Assembly (NCBI RefSeq): GCF_900099995.1
Contig: NZ_FNCZ01000010.1
Location: forward strand, 1 to 64,000
DNA: 64,000 nucleotides
From: Winogradskyella thalassocola
Lineage (GTDB): Bacteria > Bacteroidota > Bacteroidia > Flavobacteriales > Flavobacteriaceae
Direction: 5' to 3'
Position numbers and translations under genes: made by a program. The notes below the pieces were generated by a model. It was given only the letters and a program-made list of their open reading frames with translations. It ran no database searches and was not told where the DNA came from. Below, piece after piece: positions 8,378 through 17,309 of this stretch; the first letter of the stretch is position 1, and every line of letters begins with the position of its first letter.

Positions 8378-9253
8378 ATGAAGAAATTACCATTAAAAAT
8401 TGCATTACTCTTAACTGTGTTTTTTGCCAGTTCTAATTTGTTTGCTCAAGATTTTCAAGGCAAAGCTTACTACATGTCGAAAACGACCATGGATCTCGAT
8501 CAATTTGGCGGACAAGACATGAGTGCGGAGCGAAAAAAGCAATTTGAAGAACGTATGAAGAGCTTTTTAGAGAAGGAGTACACACTAACGTTTACAAAAT
8601 CAGAGTCTATTTATAAAGAAGAAGAAAAGTTGGCTGCACCTGGTGGAGGTGGTGGACGAGGAGGCTTCGGTGCGAGTTTAACCGGAGGACCAAAATATAA
8701 AAATGTTCAAACTAAAGAAGTCATCCAAGATCAGGAGTTTTTTGGAAAGCAGTTTTTAGTTAAAGACGAATTAAAAGATTTAGAATGGAAAATGGGTACG
8801 GAAACCAAATTAATTGGTCAATACACTTGTTTTAAAGCTACCGCAACTGTAGTTCCTAGTGGATTTGATATTAGCAGTTTTAGAGGGCCAAGAGGTAGAG
8901 ATCAAAAAAGTGAAGGAGAAAAAGGTAAAGATTCTACAGATTCAAACGAGCCTAAGGCACCAAAAACAATAGAGGTTGTTGCTTGGTACACACCACAAAT
9001 TCCTGTAAACCAAGGGCCAGATGATTATTGGGGCTTGCCAGGATTAATATTAGAAATAAATGCAGACCGTACAACCATACTTTGTACTAAGATTGTATTA
9101 AACCCAAAAGAGAAGGAGTCTATTGATAAGCCTAAAAAAGGAGAAGAAGTTACACAAGCTGAGTACACTGAAATCACGACAAAGAAGATGGAAGAAATGC
9201 GTGAAATGTACGGTGGACGTAACGGTAGAGGCGGAGGACGCGGTAGAAATTAA
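8378..9253 (+). CDS. GLPGLI family protein 3 with glycine-rich tail
   Basis: A 291-residue GLPGLI paralogue. The signal peptide ends at LFAQ (about residue 24); then come DFQGKAYYMSKTTMDLDQFG, YTLTFTKSESIYKEEEK, FFGKQFLVKDELKDLEW, YTCFKATATV and WYTPQIPVNQGP, with GLPGLI at 219-224. Unlike its siblings it has two Gly/Arg-rich stretches, GGGGGRGGFG near residue 90 and a C-terminal GGRNGRGGGRGRN tail. A charged low-complexity insert (about 175-200) lies before the signature. It lies 77 bp before the barrel gene, which suggests cotranscription and a shared role in the outer envelope. Confidence 0.9.
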   Translation: MKKLPLKIALLLTVFFASSNLFAQDFQGKAYYMSKTTMDLDQFGGQDMSAERKKQFEERMKSFLEKEYTLTFTKSESIYKEEEKLAAPGGGGGRGGFGASLTGGPKYKNVQTKEVIQDQEFFGKQFLVKDELKDLEWKMGTETKLIGQYTCFKATATVVPSGFDISSFRGPRGRDQKSEGEKGKDSTDSNEPKAPKTIEVVAWYTPQIPVNQGPDDYWGLPGLILEINADRTTILCTKIVLNPKEKESIDKPKKGEEVTQAEYTEITTKKMEEMREMYGGRNGRGGGRGRN

Positions 9254-9329
9254 AATTATAAAAAACGAACTCTAATGATGAGCAGAGTATAAATCACGCT
9301 CTCAAATACCAACCAAAGACATTATTTAT

Positions 9330-12056
9330 ATGAAAAATATTTTAGCACTGCTATTTACTTTAGTAGTTATGAGTTCTTTTGCTCAAATTAAAATGACCGG
9401 TATTGTAAAAGATAGCATTGGCTCTCCTTTAGAATTGGCCAATATTATTGCTATCAATAAAGAATCTAATACATTAGAATCTTATGCCATTACTGATGCT
9501 AGTGGAAAATATGTGATTTCACTGGGAAAAAACGGAACTTACAATATTCAAGTGAGTTATATTGGTTTAAAATCAGTTGATGAAACTGTGACAACTAAAG
9601 AAGTTGATATTACGAAAGACTTTAATATGGTTTCTGATAATATGTTAGATGCTGTAGAATTGACTTATGATATGCCAGTAACGATAAAAGGAGATACTTT
9701 AATTTATAATGCAGATTCATTTAAAAATGGTACCGAACGAAAGCTTGAAGACGTTCTTAAAAAATTACCAGGTGTAGAAATTACAGCAGAAGGTAAGATT
9801 GAAGTTGAAGGTAAAGAGGTTACAAAGCTGATGGTAAATGGTAAAGATTTCTTTGATGGGGATTCAAAATTAGCGACAAAAAATATTCCTTCAAACGCGG
9901 TTGATAAAATTCAAGTGCTACGTAATTATGCTGAGGTAGGCCAATTAAGTGGTGTTCAAAATAACCAAGATAATGTAGCCATTAATATTAAATTGAAAGA
10001 AGGAAAAGAAAACTTCTGGTTTGGAGATGTTACTGCTGGTGGAGGTGTTGCGCCATCACCAAATGACAACCTATATCTCTTGCAGCCAAAATTATTTTAT
10101 TACAGTCCTAAATACAGTATTAATGTTATTGGTGATATCAACAATATTGGTGAAGTTGCATTAACCGGTCGTGATATTCGGAATTTTGGTGGTGGTTTTA
10201 GACGTCCAAGTTCTAGTAGTGGAACAAGTATTAATCTTGGTGATAATGGATTAAGTGGTTTAACAAATCTTGGGGATGCACAAACTATTGAATCTAAACT
10301 AGGAGCAATGAACTTCAGTTATGCTCCGAATAAGTCATTAGACCTTAGTGGATTTTTAATTTATAATGCGAACCGTTTAAAAACGAGACAAGAAAGCTTT
10401 GTACGTTATACAAATCCAGAATTAGGAATTCCTGATGAAGAAACAGTTCAAACAGGTAGAGAAGCGACCAACCAAGGTTTAGCAAAATTAAGTGCGAGTT
10501 ATAAGCCAAATGCTAATAACCAATTGAATTATGATGTTTTAGGGCGTATTTCTAGCGATTCTGAAATGCAAAATGAATTTTCTTCTGTAGTTGGAAATAC
10601 CAATGAGTTGAATGAAGCAAAGCCATTTAGTATTAATCAAAATGTAAATTATTATTACACGCTAAACGAAAATAATATTTTTGCTTTCGAAGCGCAGCAT
10701 TTAATTAAAGATGAAGATCCTTTTTACAATGTAATAGGATTAAAAGAAGAAGGTGCTTTTGAAAGTACAGCAAACAGTTTAGGTTTAAATACAGGTCAGG
10801 CTAATTATGATCTTAACCAAGAACGTCGTATTAAATCTAATCAGCTAGATGCTAAATTAGACTACTACAATATTTTAAATTCTAAAAGTAACATCAACTT
10901 TACGTTAGGTACTATTTTAAGTTCTCAAAAATTCAACTCTAATATTTTTCAATTTTTAGATGATGGTTCTTTTTATGATCCTATTGCTAGCCTAACAGAT
11001 ACAGATGGTAACCTATTACGTAATGAAAACGATACAGAATATAACTTTAGTGATATTTATTTAGGATTCCATTATAGATTAAAGACAGGGAAATTTACAA
11101 TTACACCTGGATTCTCAGTTCATACATACGGAAACAAAAACACACAGTTTGGCGAAACATATGAAGATAATTTCTTTAAAATATTACCAGATTTTGAAAC
11201 GCAAATTCAATTTAAAAAGAGTGAGAGTTTAACGTTCCGTTACAATATGCAAAATTCATTTACCGATGTTACAAGTTTAGCAGAAGGGTTGGTTTTAAAC
11301 AATTATAATAGTATACAATATGGTGAGCCAAACTTACAGAATTCATTATCGCATAACTTAAACTTACGTTACTTTAGTTTTAACTTGTTTAACTACACTA
11401 ATGTATTTGCATTTATTAATTATAACAAGAATATCGATCAAATTAGATCACTTACTAATTTTGATAATGTAATCAGAACCAACACATATTTCAATTCAAA
11501 TTTTGCGGATGAGAGTGTTTCTGCTAGTGGTCGTATACAACGTACTTATGGTAAGTTAAGAGCAAGTATGCGTGTTGGTCTTAACTACAGTAAGAGTAAT
11601 CAATTTGTTCAAGATGTAAGATCTGTTAATGAAACGTTTTCTCAGTCGTATACTCCAGAGTTAAGTACTAACTTTAGAGAGGCACCAAACTTTACGTTAA
11701 AGTATGGGTATAGCGTTAGTGATACAAATCAAGGAGATAATGATACGCAGTTTATCACTAATGCTCCTTCAATAGAATTTGATGCTTATATATGGAAAGC
11801 TTTAACACTAAGATCTGATTATTCATACACAAGTCAAAGCAGTAATGTTAGTGATACCCAGTCGTATCAAACATGGAATGCGAGTTTAGCATACAGAAAA
11901 GATCAAGATGCTAAATGGGAATATCAACTTAAAGCCACAAACTTATTGAATATAGATTCGGAAGTTAACAATGGGTCGAATAATATCTCTGTATATAGCT
12001 CAGAAACATTTATTTTACCAAGATTTATAACGTTTAGGTTGACTTATACCTTATAG
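9330..12056 (+). CDS. TonB-dependent-receptor-like outer membrane barrel with carboxypeptidase-regulatory-like domain
   Basis: A 908-residue outer membrane protein with signal peptide MKNILALLFTLVVMSSFA then Q. Residues about 20-105 form a carboxypeptidase-regulatory-like (CarboxypepD_reg) beta-sandwich (IVKDSIGSPLELANIIAINK). Residues about 110-225 form a plug-like region (LEDVLKKLPGVEITAEGKIE, VDKIQVLRNYAEVGQLSG). The remaining about 680 residues are alternating barrel strands. It ends in FRLTYTL with the aromatic/hydrophobic pattern of barrel ends. No canonical TonB box is obvious. It belongs to the outer-membrane-beta-barrel group commonly found beside GLPGLI genes, so it is likely the membrane partner of the three upstream paralogues. 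A strong terminator follows at 12075-12112. Confidence 0.88.
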   Translation: MKNILALLFTLVVMSSFAQIKMTGIVKDSIGSPLELANIIAINKESNTLESYAITDASGKYVISLGKNGTYNIQVSYIGLKSVDETVTTKEVDITKDFNMVSDNMLDAVELTYDMPVTIKGDTLIYNADSFKNGTERKLEDVLKKLPGVEITAEGKIEVEGKEVTKLMVNGKDFFDGDSKLATKNIPSNAVDKIQVLRNYAEVGQLSGVQNNQDNVAINIKLKEGKENFWFGDVTAGGGVAPSPNDNLYLLQPKLFYYSPKYSINVIGDINNIGEVALTGRDIRNFGGGFRRPSSSSGTSINLGDNGLSGLTNLGDAQTIESKLGAMNFSYAPNKSLDLSGFLIYNANRLKTRQESFVRYTNPELGIPDEETVQTGREATNQGLAKLSASYKPNANNQLNYDVLGRISSDSEMQNEFSSVVGNTNELNEAKPFSINQNVNYYYTLNENNIFAFEAQHLIKDEDPFYNVIGLKEEGAFESTANSLGLNTGQANYDLNQERRIKSNQLDAKLDYYNILNSKSNINFTLGTILSSQKFNSNIFQFLDDGSFYDPIASLTDTDGNLLRNENDTEYNFSDIYLGFHYRLKTGKFTITPGFSVHTYGNKNTQFGETYEDNFFKILPDFETQIQFKKSESLTFRYNMQNSFTDVTSLAEGLVLNNYNSIQYGEPNLQNSLSHNLNLRYFSFNLFNYTNVFAFINYNKNIDQIRSLTNFDNVIRTNTYFNSNFADESVSASGRIQRTYGKLRASMRVGLNYSKSNQFVQDVRSVNETFSQSYTPELSTNFREAPNFTLKYGYSVSDTNQGDNDTQFITNAPSIEFDAYIWKALTLRSDYSYTSQSSNVSDTQSYQTWNASLAYRKDQDAKWEYQLKATNLLNIDSEVNNGSNNISVYSSETFILPRFITFRLTYTL

Positions 12057-12074
12057 AATATAATTGTAATAATA

Positions 12075-12112
12075 AAAGCCTCATATTTTGTTTTAAAATG
12101 TGAGGCTTTTTT
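12075..12112 (+). terminator. Rho-independent terminator after the GLPGLI/barrel cluster
   Basis: A 15-bp stem (AAAGCCTCATATTTT against AAAATGTGAGGCTTT, one G-T wobble) with a single-base spacer and a trailing T run. It sits 19 bp after the barrel stop. Confidence 0.85.
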
Positions 12113-12186
12113 GTTTATATATTGAGACTTAAGTGATCTCTCAAAATTTTAGATTCTTTCTATATGATCTATGTCTCTAAAAAATA

Positions 12187-12222
12187 AAACCCTCAACATT
12201 TTGAATAATGTTGAGGGTTTTT
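12187..12222 (-). terminator. Terminator for the membrane pyrophosphatase gene
   Basis: AAACCCTCAACATT pairs with AATGTTGAGGGTTT around a short loop. T runs on either side make it usable in both directions; it lies 22 bp past the minus-strand stop at 12244. Confidence 0.82.
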
Positions 12223-12243
12223 AAATACGTGTATTTCTAAGAT

Positions 12244-14664
12244 TTAACTTTTAGAAATATCTACTTTTTCAATAACTTTTATAACGTCACCAGCTTCGTT
12301 TGTAAGCGATGCTTCAAAATTATTTAATTCTTTTTCAACTTCGACCTGTGTGCCTTCGAAAATAATAACTTCAGATGTTTTCTTTCCTTCTTTTATGGTG
12401 GAATAATTAACGGTGGCTTTAGCTAAATCTTTAGAGTCAACAATCATTTCAATAGAAACGTTTGTGTCATTATTAGCTAATCCAGTTTCATCAGCATGAC
12501 CACCTAAAATTGGGGCAATGACTAAACCAATTAAACACGTTAATTTAATTAAGATGTTCATTGAAGGACCAGATGTATCTTTAAAAGGATCTCCAACTGT
12601 ATCTCCAGTTACTGCTGCTTTATGAGCTTCAGAACCTTTAAATGTCATTTCACCATTAATTTCAACTCCAGCTTCAAAAGATTTTTTAGCATTATCCCAA
12701 GCACCACCTGCGTTGTTTTGGAAGATTGCCCAAAGCACACCTGAAACCGTAACACCAGCCATATAACCACCTAACATTTCTGCGATAGCTAAAGGATCCA
12801 TTCCAAAAATCATTGGAATAAATGCAATTGCTAATGGGAAACCTATAGTTAATAAACCTGGTAACATCATTTCTTTTAAAGACGCTTCCGTAGAAATCGC
12901 CACACACTTATCGTATTCTGGTTTTCCTGTACCTTCCATAATACCTGGAATATCTCTAAACTGACGACGTACTTCCTCAACCATTTCCATAGCTGCTTTT
13001 CCTACAGCATTCATTGCTAAAGCAGAGAATACTACGGGCACCATACCACCAACAAATAACATCGCTAATACTGGTGCTTTAAAAATATTAATCCCATCAA
13101 TTCCTGTGAACGTAACATAAGCAGCAAATAAAGCTAATGATGTTAATGCCGCAGAAGCGATAGCAAATCCTTTTCCTGTTGCAGCTGTTGTGTTACCAAC
13201 AGAATCTAATATGTCTGTACGTTCTCTAACGATAGGTTCTTGCTCACTCATTTCAGCAATACCACCTGCGTTATCAGATATTGGTCCAAAAGCATCAATT
13301 GCTAATTGCATAGCCGTAGTTGCCATCATTGCAGAAGCCGCTAAAGCAACTCCATAGAATCCAGCAAATGCATACGATGCCCAAATAGCTCCGGCAAATA
13401 ATAATACGGATGGGAATGTAGAAATCATACCTGTCGCTAAACCTGCAATAATGTTTGTTCCTGCTCCAGTACTTGATTGTTGTACAATATTTAAAATTGG
13501 TTTTTTACCTAACCCTGTATAGTATTCAGTTACAGAAGAAATTACAGCACCTACGACTAAACCAACTAAGGTGGCATAGAACACGCGCATTGAAGAAATC
13601 TCTTGTAAGCCTTCACCGAAGAAATTCATTTGCATCGTTTCTGGTAACATCCAAGTTACTAATCCGAAACATGCAGCAGCAACTAATATGATAGACGTCC
13701 AATTTCCAATATTTAAAGCTCCCATAACTTGAGCTTCTTTAGCGTCATTACTTTTTATTTTCACCAACATGGTTCCGATGATAGAAATAATAATTCCTAC
13801 ACCAGCAATTGACATTGGTAATAAGATTGGTCCAATTCCTCCAAAAGCGTCAGAGATTGAGCCACCCATATCTTTAATCACATAGTTACCAAGAACCATT
13901 GCAGCTAAAACGGTCGCCACATAAGATCCAAATAAATCGGCTCCCATACCTGCAACATCACCTACATTATCACCAACATTATCTGCAATTGTAGCAGGAT
14001 TACGAGGATCATCTTCTGGAATACCAGCTTCAACTTTACCTACTAAATCGGCACCAACATCGGCAGCTTTAGTATAAATACCTCCACCGACTCTAGCGAA
14101 TAATGCGATAGATTCAGCACCAAGAGAGAAACCAGCAAGTGTTTCTAATACGATGGTCATATCCATTGTGTTAGTCCATTCGCTTCCCATAAAGAACCAA
14201 AAGAAGAATATGAAAAATGCTGTTAATCCTAAAACAGCAAGACCAGCAACACCTAATCCCATTACAGTTCCACCACCAAAAGATACTTTTAGTGCATTTG
14301 GTAAACTTGTGCGAGCGGCTTGTGTTGTTCTAACATTTGTTTTAGTGGCTATTTTCATTCCGATGTTTCCAGCGAATGCCGAAAATACAGCACCGAAAAT
14401 AAAAGCAATTACGATAAGCCAATGCGTTGTTGGTACTATAAATGAAACAACGGCAAGAAGTATACTTACGATAACTACAAAGACTGCTAGTAGTTTATAT
14501 TCAGCATTTAAGAAGGCGAGAGCACCTTCATATATATGATCTGAAATTTCTTTCATTTTGCCGTCTCCAGCATCTTGTTTCATTACCCAAGATTTCTTTA
14601 CAAGCATGTAAATTAATCCTAAAGTCGCCAATGCTATTGGCATATAAATCATCATTGATTCCAT
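12244..14664 (-). CDS. hppA: K+-dependent membrane pyrophosphatase (Na+ and/or H+ pumping)
   Basis: An about 806-residue integral membrane protein that couples pyrophosphate hydrolysis to cation transport. The substrate site [20 protein letters not shown], the DNAGGIAEM segment and the C-terminal [20 protein letters not shown] are all present. [12 protein letters not shown] has Ala at the position that separates K+-dependent (Ala) from K+-independent (Lys) enzymes, so this one should need K+. Bacteroidota members are often Na+ or Na+/H+ pumps, but the ion cannot be settled here. A C-terminal extension of about 70 residues follows the usual end. The start at 14664 is preferred to 14721, since a -7 promoter element (14700-14707) lies between them. 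The soluble pyrophosphatase is the next gene upstream. Confidence 0.93.
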   Translation of the reverse strand: MESMMIYMPIALATLGLIYMLVKKSWVMKQDAGDGKMKEISDHIYEGALAFLNAEYKLLAVFVVIVSILLAVVSFIVPTTHWLIVIAFIFGAVFSAFAGNIGMKIATKTNVRTTQAARTSLPNALKVSFGGGTVMGLGVAGLAVLGLTAFFIFFFWFFMGSEWTNTMDMTIVLETLAGFSLGAESIALFARVGGGIYTKAADVGADLVGKVEAGIPEDDPRNPATIADNVGDNVGDVAGMGADLFGSYVATVLAAMVLGNYVIKDMGGSISDAFGGIGPILLPMSIAGVGIIISIIGTMLVKIKSNDAKEAQVMGALNIGNWTSIILVAAACFGLVTWMLPETMQMNFFGEGLQEISSMRVFYATLVGLVVGAVISSVTEYYTGLGKKPILNIVQQSSTGAGTNIIAGLATGMISTFPSVLLFAGAIWASYAFAGFYGVALAASAMMATTAMQLAIDAFGPISDNAGGIAEMSEQEPIVRERTDILDSVGNTTAATGKGFAIASAALTSLALFAAYVTFTGIDGINIFKAPVLAMLFVGGMVPVVFSALAMNAVGKAAMEMVEEVRRQFRDIPGIMEGTGKPEYDKCVAISTEASLKEMMLPGLLTIGFPLAIAFIPMIFGMDPLAIAEMLGGYMAGVTVSGVLWAIFQNNAGGAWDNAKKSFEAGVEINGEMTFKGSEAHKAAVTGDTVGDPFKDTSGPSMNILIKLTCLIGLVIAPILGGHADETGLANNDTNVSIEMIVDSKDLAKATVNYSTIKEGKKTSEVIIFEGTQVEVEKELNNFEASLTNEAGDVIKVIEKVDISKS

Positions 14665-14699
14665 ATTACATTTATTAATTTGATTAGTTTTTAGCTGGG

Positions 14700-14707
14700 C
14701 AAAAGTA
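14700..14707 (-). promoter_or_regulatory. -7 promoter element of hppA
   Basis: On the minus strand this reads TACTTTTG, a match to the Bacteroidota TAnnTTTG -7 element. Transcription would start about 14693, leaving a leader of about 30 bases to ATG 14664 and placing the longer ORF start at 14721 outside the mRNA. Confidence 0.6.
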
Positions 14708-14730
14708 GTAAAATGAATCATATTTTTACG

Positions 14731-14764
14731 AAAAAAGCAATATCAATTATAGATATTGCTTTTT
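14731..14764 (-). terminator. Terminator after the inorganic pyrophosphatase gene
   Basis: AAAAAGCAATATC pairs perfectly with GATATTGCTTTTT around a 7-base loop. It lies 46 bp beyond the ppa stop and upstream of the hppA promoter, so the two pyrophosphatases are separate transcripts. Confidence 0.82.
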
Positions 14765-14809
14765 CGACAGTTTTTTTGATAAAAAATTTTTGAATTCTAA
14801 ATAAGAATT

Positions 14810-15337
14810 TTAAATCGTAAATGTGCGTTTCTTTTTATGTTCACTTTCATCATAACGTTGTACACATTCATGATAAATTTTTACAGCTTCTTTAGCATCT
14901 CCCCATCCACCAACATCAACTTTCTTTTTCTCTAAGTCTTTATATACACGGAAAAAGTGCTCAATTTCTTTTAATCTGTGTGGATTTAAATCGCTTATAT
15001 CTTTATTGTTACTCCAAATAGGATCTGAAACTGGTACACAGATAATCTTTTCATCTGGTCCTTTTTCATCCGTCATATGGAAAACACCAATTGGTCTTAC
15101 TTCCATAACTACCATAGGGTATGTTGGTTGGTGTCCTAATACTAAAACGTCTAAAGGATCACTATCTAAAGCTAAAGTTTCTGGAATAAAGCCATAATCA
15201 CCTGGATACATCATAGATGAAAAAAGCATGCGGTCAAACCTTATCTTGTGTAATGTGAAATCGTATTCATATTTATTACGGCTTCCCTTAGGTATTTCAA
15301 TGAGTACATCGAAAGTTAATTCTTCTGATTCTGACAT
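14810..15337 (-). CDS. ppa: Soluble inorganic pyrophosphatase (family I)
   Basis: A 175-residue cytoplasmic Mg2+-dependent enzyme splitting pyrophosphate into phosphate. The family I signature is visible as DSDPLDVLVLG (about residues 58-68), with the substrate-binding lead IPKGSRNKYEYD (15-26) and MMYPGDYGFIPETL (38-51). GGWGDAKEAVKIYHECVQRY closes the domain. Length is normal for bacterial enzymes. It has its own promoter (15411-15440) and terminator. It neighbours the membrane pyrophosphatase, so the cell can either waste or conserve the energy of the same substrate. Confidence 0.95.
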   Translation of the reverse strand: MSESEELTFDVLIEIPKGSRNKYEYDFTLHKIRFDRMLFSSMMYPGDYGFIPETLALDSDPLDVLVLGHQPTYPMVVMEVRPIGVFHMTDEKGPDEKIICVPVSDPIWSNNKDISDLNPHRLKEIEHFFRVYKDLEKKKVDVGGWGDAKEAVKIYHECVQRYDESEHKKKRTFTI

Positions 15338-15410
15338 GTTTTAATTTGTATTTGGGAGTTCTAATTTACTTAGAACCATTATTATATTCTCTGTTAAAAT
15401 TTAAGTTCCG

Positions 15411-15440
15411 CAAAGATAATATATTGTATGAGTTAGACAA
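15411..15440 (-). promoter_or_regulatory. Promoter of ppa
   Basis: On the minus strand a TTG (15438-15440) is followed after 19 bases by TATCTTTG (15411-15418). These match the -33 TTG and -7 TAnnTTTG elements of Bacteroidota sigma factor promoters. The start codon lies about 70 bases downstream. Confidence 0.65.
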
Positions 15441-15577
15441 TTAATTATCTATATAGTAGTTTATTGAATTGTTATCAATTTAGACCTTCTACTTTTCTTG
15501 TTCAAATTGTTTCATTAAATTCGTTGAATCTGTAATGTATACTATAATTATACGTCTTTTAAAAGAGTTATCTAAGT

Positions 15578-16366
15578 ATGAATTTGAACGTAGTAAAAGT
15601 CATAAATGACCACAAGGAAATAATTAAGGTTTCAATGACTTTAAAAGAAGAGTCTCAACGATTCACAAAATTGCTTTTTAAGGCGTTTTATGATTGTGAT
15701 ACAGATGCCGAATTGGCATTACAGCAATTGGAAACATTGTTTATCACAATTAGAAATAGGGCATGTCCAGATATTAAGAATAAGCCTTGTAAACTTTGGA
15801 GTGATTTTAAAGAAAACATTCCTGATTTATATTGCAGTTTAAAAAAGGATGCTGAAGCGATTTATAACAATGATCCCGCATCAAAATCCATAGAAGAAAT
15901 TTATTTAGCCTACCCAGGGTTCTTTGCAATTTCAATCTATAGAATGGCAAGAGTCTTTTTTAAATTGAATTTGCCATTCATACCAAGGTTAATGACGGAA
16001 TATGCCCATTCTATTACGGGGATAGATATACATCCTGGAGCCACAATCGGTGACTCTTTTTTTATAGATCACGGTACAGGATTGGTTATTGGCGAAACTA
16101 CAGAAATACACAATAATGTTAAGGTGTATCAAGGTGTAACTTTAGGTGCGCTGACCGTAAAAAAACAACATCAAAATACGAAGCGTCATCCAACTATTGA
16201 GCAAAATGTTACCATATATGCCAATGCAACTATTTTGGGAGGTAATACTATTATTGGTGAAAATTCAGTAATTGGTGGTAACACGTGGTTAACGGAGTCG
16301 GTTCCTAAAAACTCTATTGTGACACACAATCATCAGGTTGAAATTTTTGCAAAATTAAAAAAGTAA
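15578..16366 (+). CDS. cysE: Serine O-acetyltransferase (EpsC/CysE type)
   Basis: A 262-residue enzyme transferring acetyl from acetyl-CoA to L-serine, giving O-acetylserine, the carbon skeleton for cysteine. The N-terminal helical region (1-130) is followed by a left-handed beta-helix of hexapeptide repeats. GIDIHPGATIGDSFFIDHGT and GLVIGETTEIHNNVKVYQGV carry the family's active-site His/Asp region, and NATILGGNTIIGENSVIGGN is the repeat core. The next gene, cysteine synthase, starts 2 bp after the stop, so product and user are cotranslated. This fits the O-acetylserine route fed by sulfide from the sulfur locus at 36-42 kb. Confidence 0.92.
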   Translation: MNLNVVKVINDHKEIIKVSMTLKEESQRFTKLLFKAFYDCDTDAELALQQLETLFITIRNRACPDIKNKPCKLWSDFKENIPDLYCSLKKDAEAIYNNDPASKSIEEIYLAYPGFFAISIYRMARVFFKLNLPFIPRLMTEYAHSITGIDIHPGATIGDSFFIDHGTGLVIGETTEIHNNVKVYQGVTLGALTVKKQHQNTKRHPTIEQNVTIYANATILGGNTIIGENSVIGGNTWLTESVPKNSIVTHNHQVEIFAKLKK

Positions 16367-16367
16367 G

Positions 16368-17246
16368 ATGAATAAGACGTTAATAGATCAAATAGGAAAT
16401 ACACCTCTGGTTAAATCAATAGCATTGAATACCAATCCTAATGTGAGTTTGTACTTTAAACTCGAAGGGAATAATCCAGGTGGTAGTGTAAAAGATAGAG
16501 CAGCCTACAATATGATTAAAAGTGCTCTAGACTCAAAACAAATTGATACATCATCAAAATTAATTGAAGCTACTAGTGGAAACACAGGAATTGCCTTAGC
16601 TATGATTGCGAGTATTTATAAGTTGAATATTGAACTTGTAATGCCTGATACAGCTACTAAAGAACGTGTACAAACGATGCGTGCTTATGGTGCAACCGTA
16701 ACATTACATCCTGAAGGTATAGAAGGAGCGAGAGACTATGCTATAAATAAGGTTGAAAATGAAGGTTACTTTTCATTCAATCAATTTGCAAATGATGATA
16801 ATTGGAAAGCGCATTATAAAACCACAGGCCCTGAGATTTGGATAGATACCGAAGGTACTATTACGCATTTTGTGTCTTCAATGGGAACTACAGGAACCAT
16901 AATGGGAACCTCTACGTTTTTGAAAGAACAAAACGCTGAAGTAAAAATTGTAGGTGTACAGCCAACCGATGGTTCTAAAATACCTGGGATTAGAAAATGG
17001 CCCATAGAATATTTGCCTAAAATATTTGATGCGTCTAAAGTCGATCAAACTATTGAAGTCAGCAAAGATGAAGCTATAGCAATGACACGACGATTAGCAA
17101 AAGAAGAAGGCATACTCGCAGGAATGAGTAGTGGAGGAGCTACAGCTGCTGCTTTAAAATTAGTAGACGAATTAGAGAGCGGAATTGTGGTTTGTATTAT
17201 TTGCGATAGAGGAGATCGTTATTTGTCTTCGGATTTATTTGAATAA
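16368..17246 (+). CDS. cysM: Cysteine synthase (O-acetylserine sulfhydrylase, CysM/CysK family)
   Basis: A 292-residue PLP enzyme making cysteine from O-acetylserine and sulfide. The PLP lysine is in NNPGGSVKDRAAYNM (about 36-50), the substrate loop is ATSGNTGIALAM (about 67-78) and the phosphate-binding loop is SSMGTTGTIMG (about 170-180). The C-terminal GILAGMSSGGA is typical. It is somewhat shorter than CysK proteins and closer to CysM in the loop wording, so thiosulfate use is possible but not shown. It directly follows the serine acetyltransferase gene (2-bp gap) and ends at a strong hairpin. Confidence 0.92.
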   Translation: MNKTLIDQIGNTPLVKSIALNTNPNVSLYFKLEGNNPGGSVKDRAAYNMIKSALDSKQIDTSSKLIEATSGNTGIALAMIASIYKLNIELVMPDTATKERVQTMRAYGATVTLHPEGIEGARDYAINKVENEGYFSFNQFANDDNWKAHYKTTGPEIWIDTEGTITHFVSSMGTTGTIMGTSTFLKEQNAEVKIVGVQPTDGSKIPGIRKWPIEYLPKIFDASKVDQTIEVSKDEAIAMTRRLAKEEGILAGMSSGGATAAALKLVDELESGIVVCIICDRGDRYLSSDLFE

Positions 17247-17260
17247 AATTTTGAATACAT

Positions 17261-17309
17261 TTTCTAAAAAAAAAAGGATTTACTAAACGTAAATCCTTTT
17301 TTTTAGAAA
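17261..17309. terminator. Bidirectional terminator between cysM and the DUF5686 gene
   Basis: A long hairpin whose arms run 17261-17283 and 17289-17309, pairing throughout apart from two bulged adenines. Its core is GGATTTAC/GTAAATCC, with A and T runs outside. The stop codon of the convergent minus-strand gene (17303-17305) lies inside the distal arm, so one hairpin serves both genes. Confidence 0.88.

Noticed and set aside
14153..14539. 128-codon frame opposite hppA
   Set aside because: Antisense to the conserved membrane pyrophosphatase core; no independent start signal or family.
14665..14721. Longer N-terminus of the membrane pyrophosphatase (19 more codons)
   Set aside because: Not membrane-pyrophosphatase-like and interrupted by a consensus -7 promoter element; start set to 14664.
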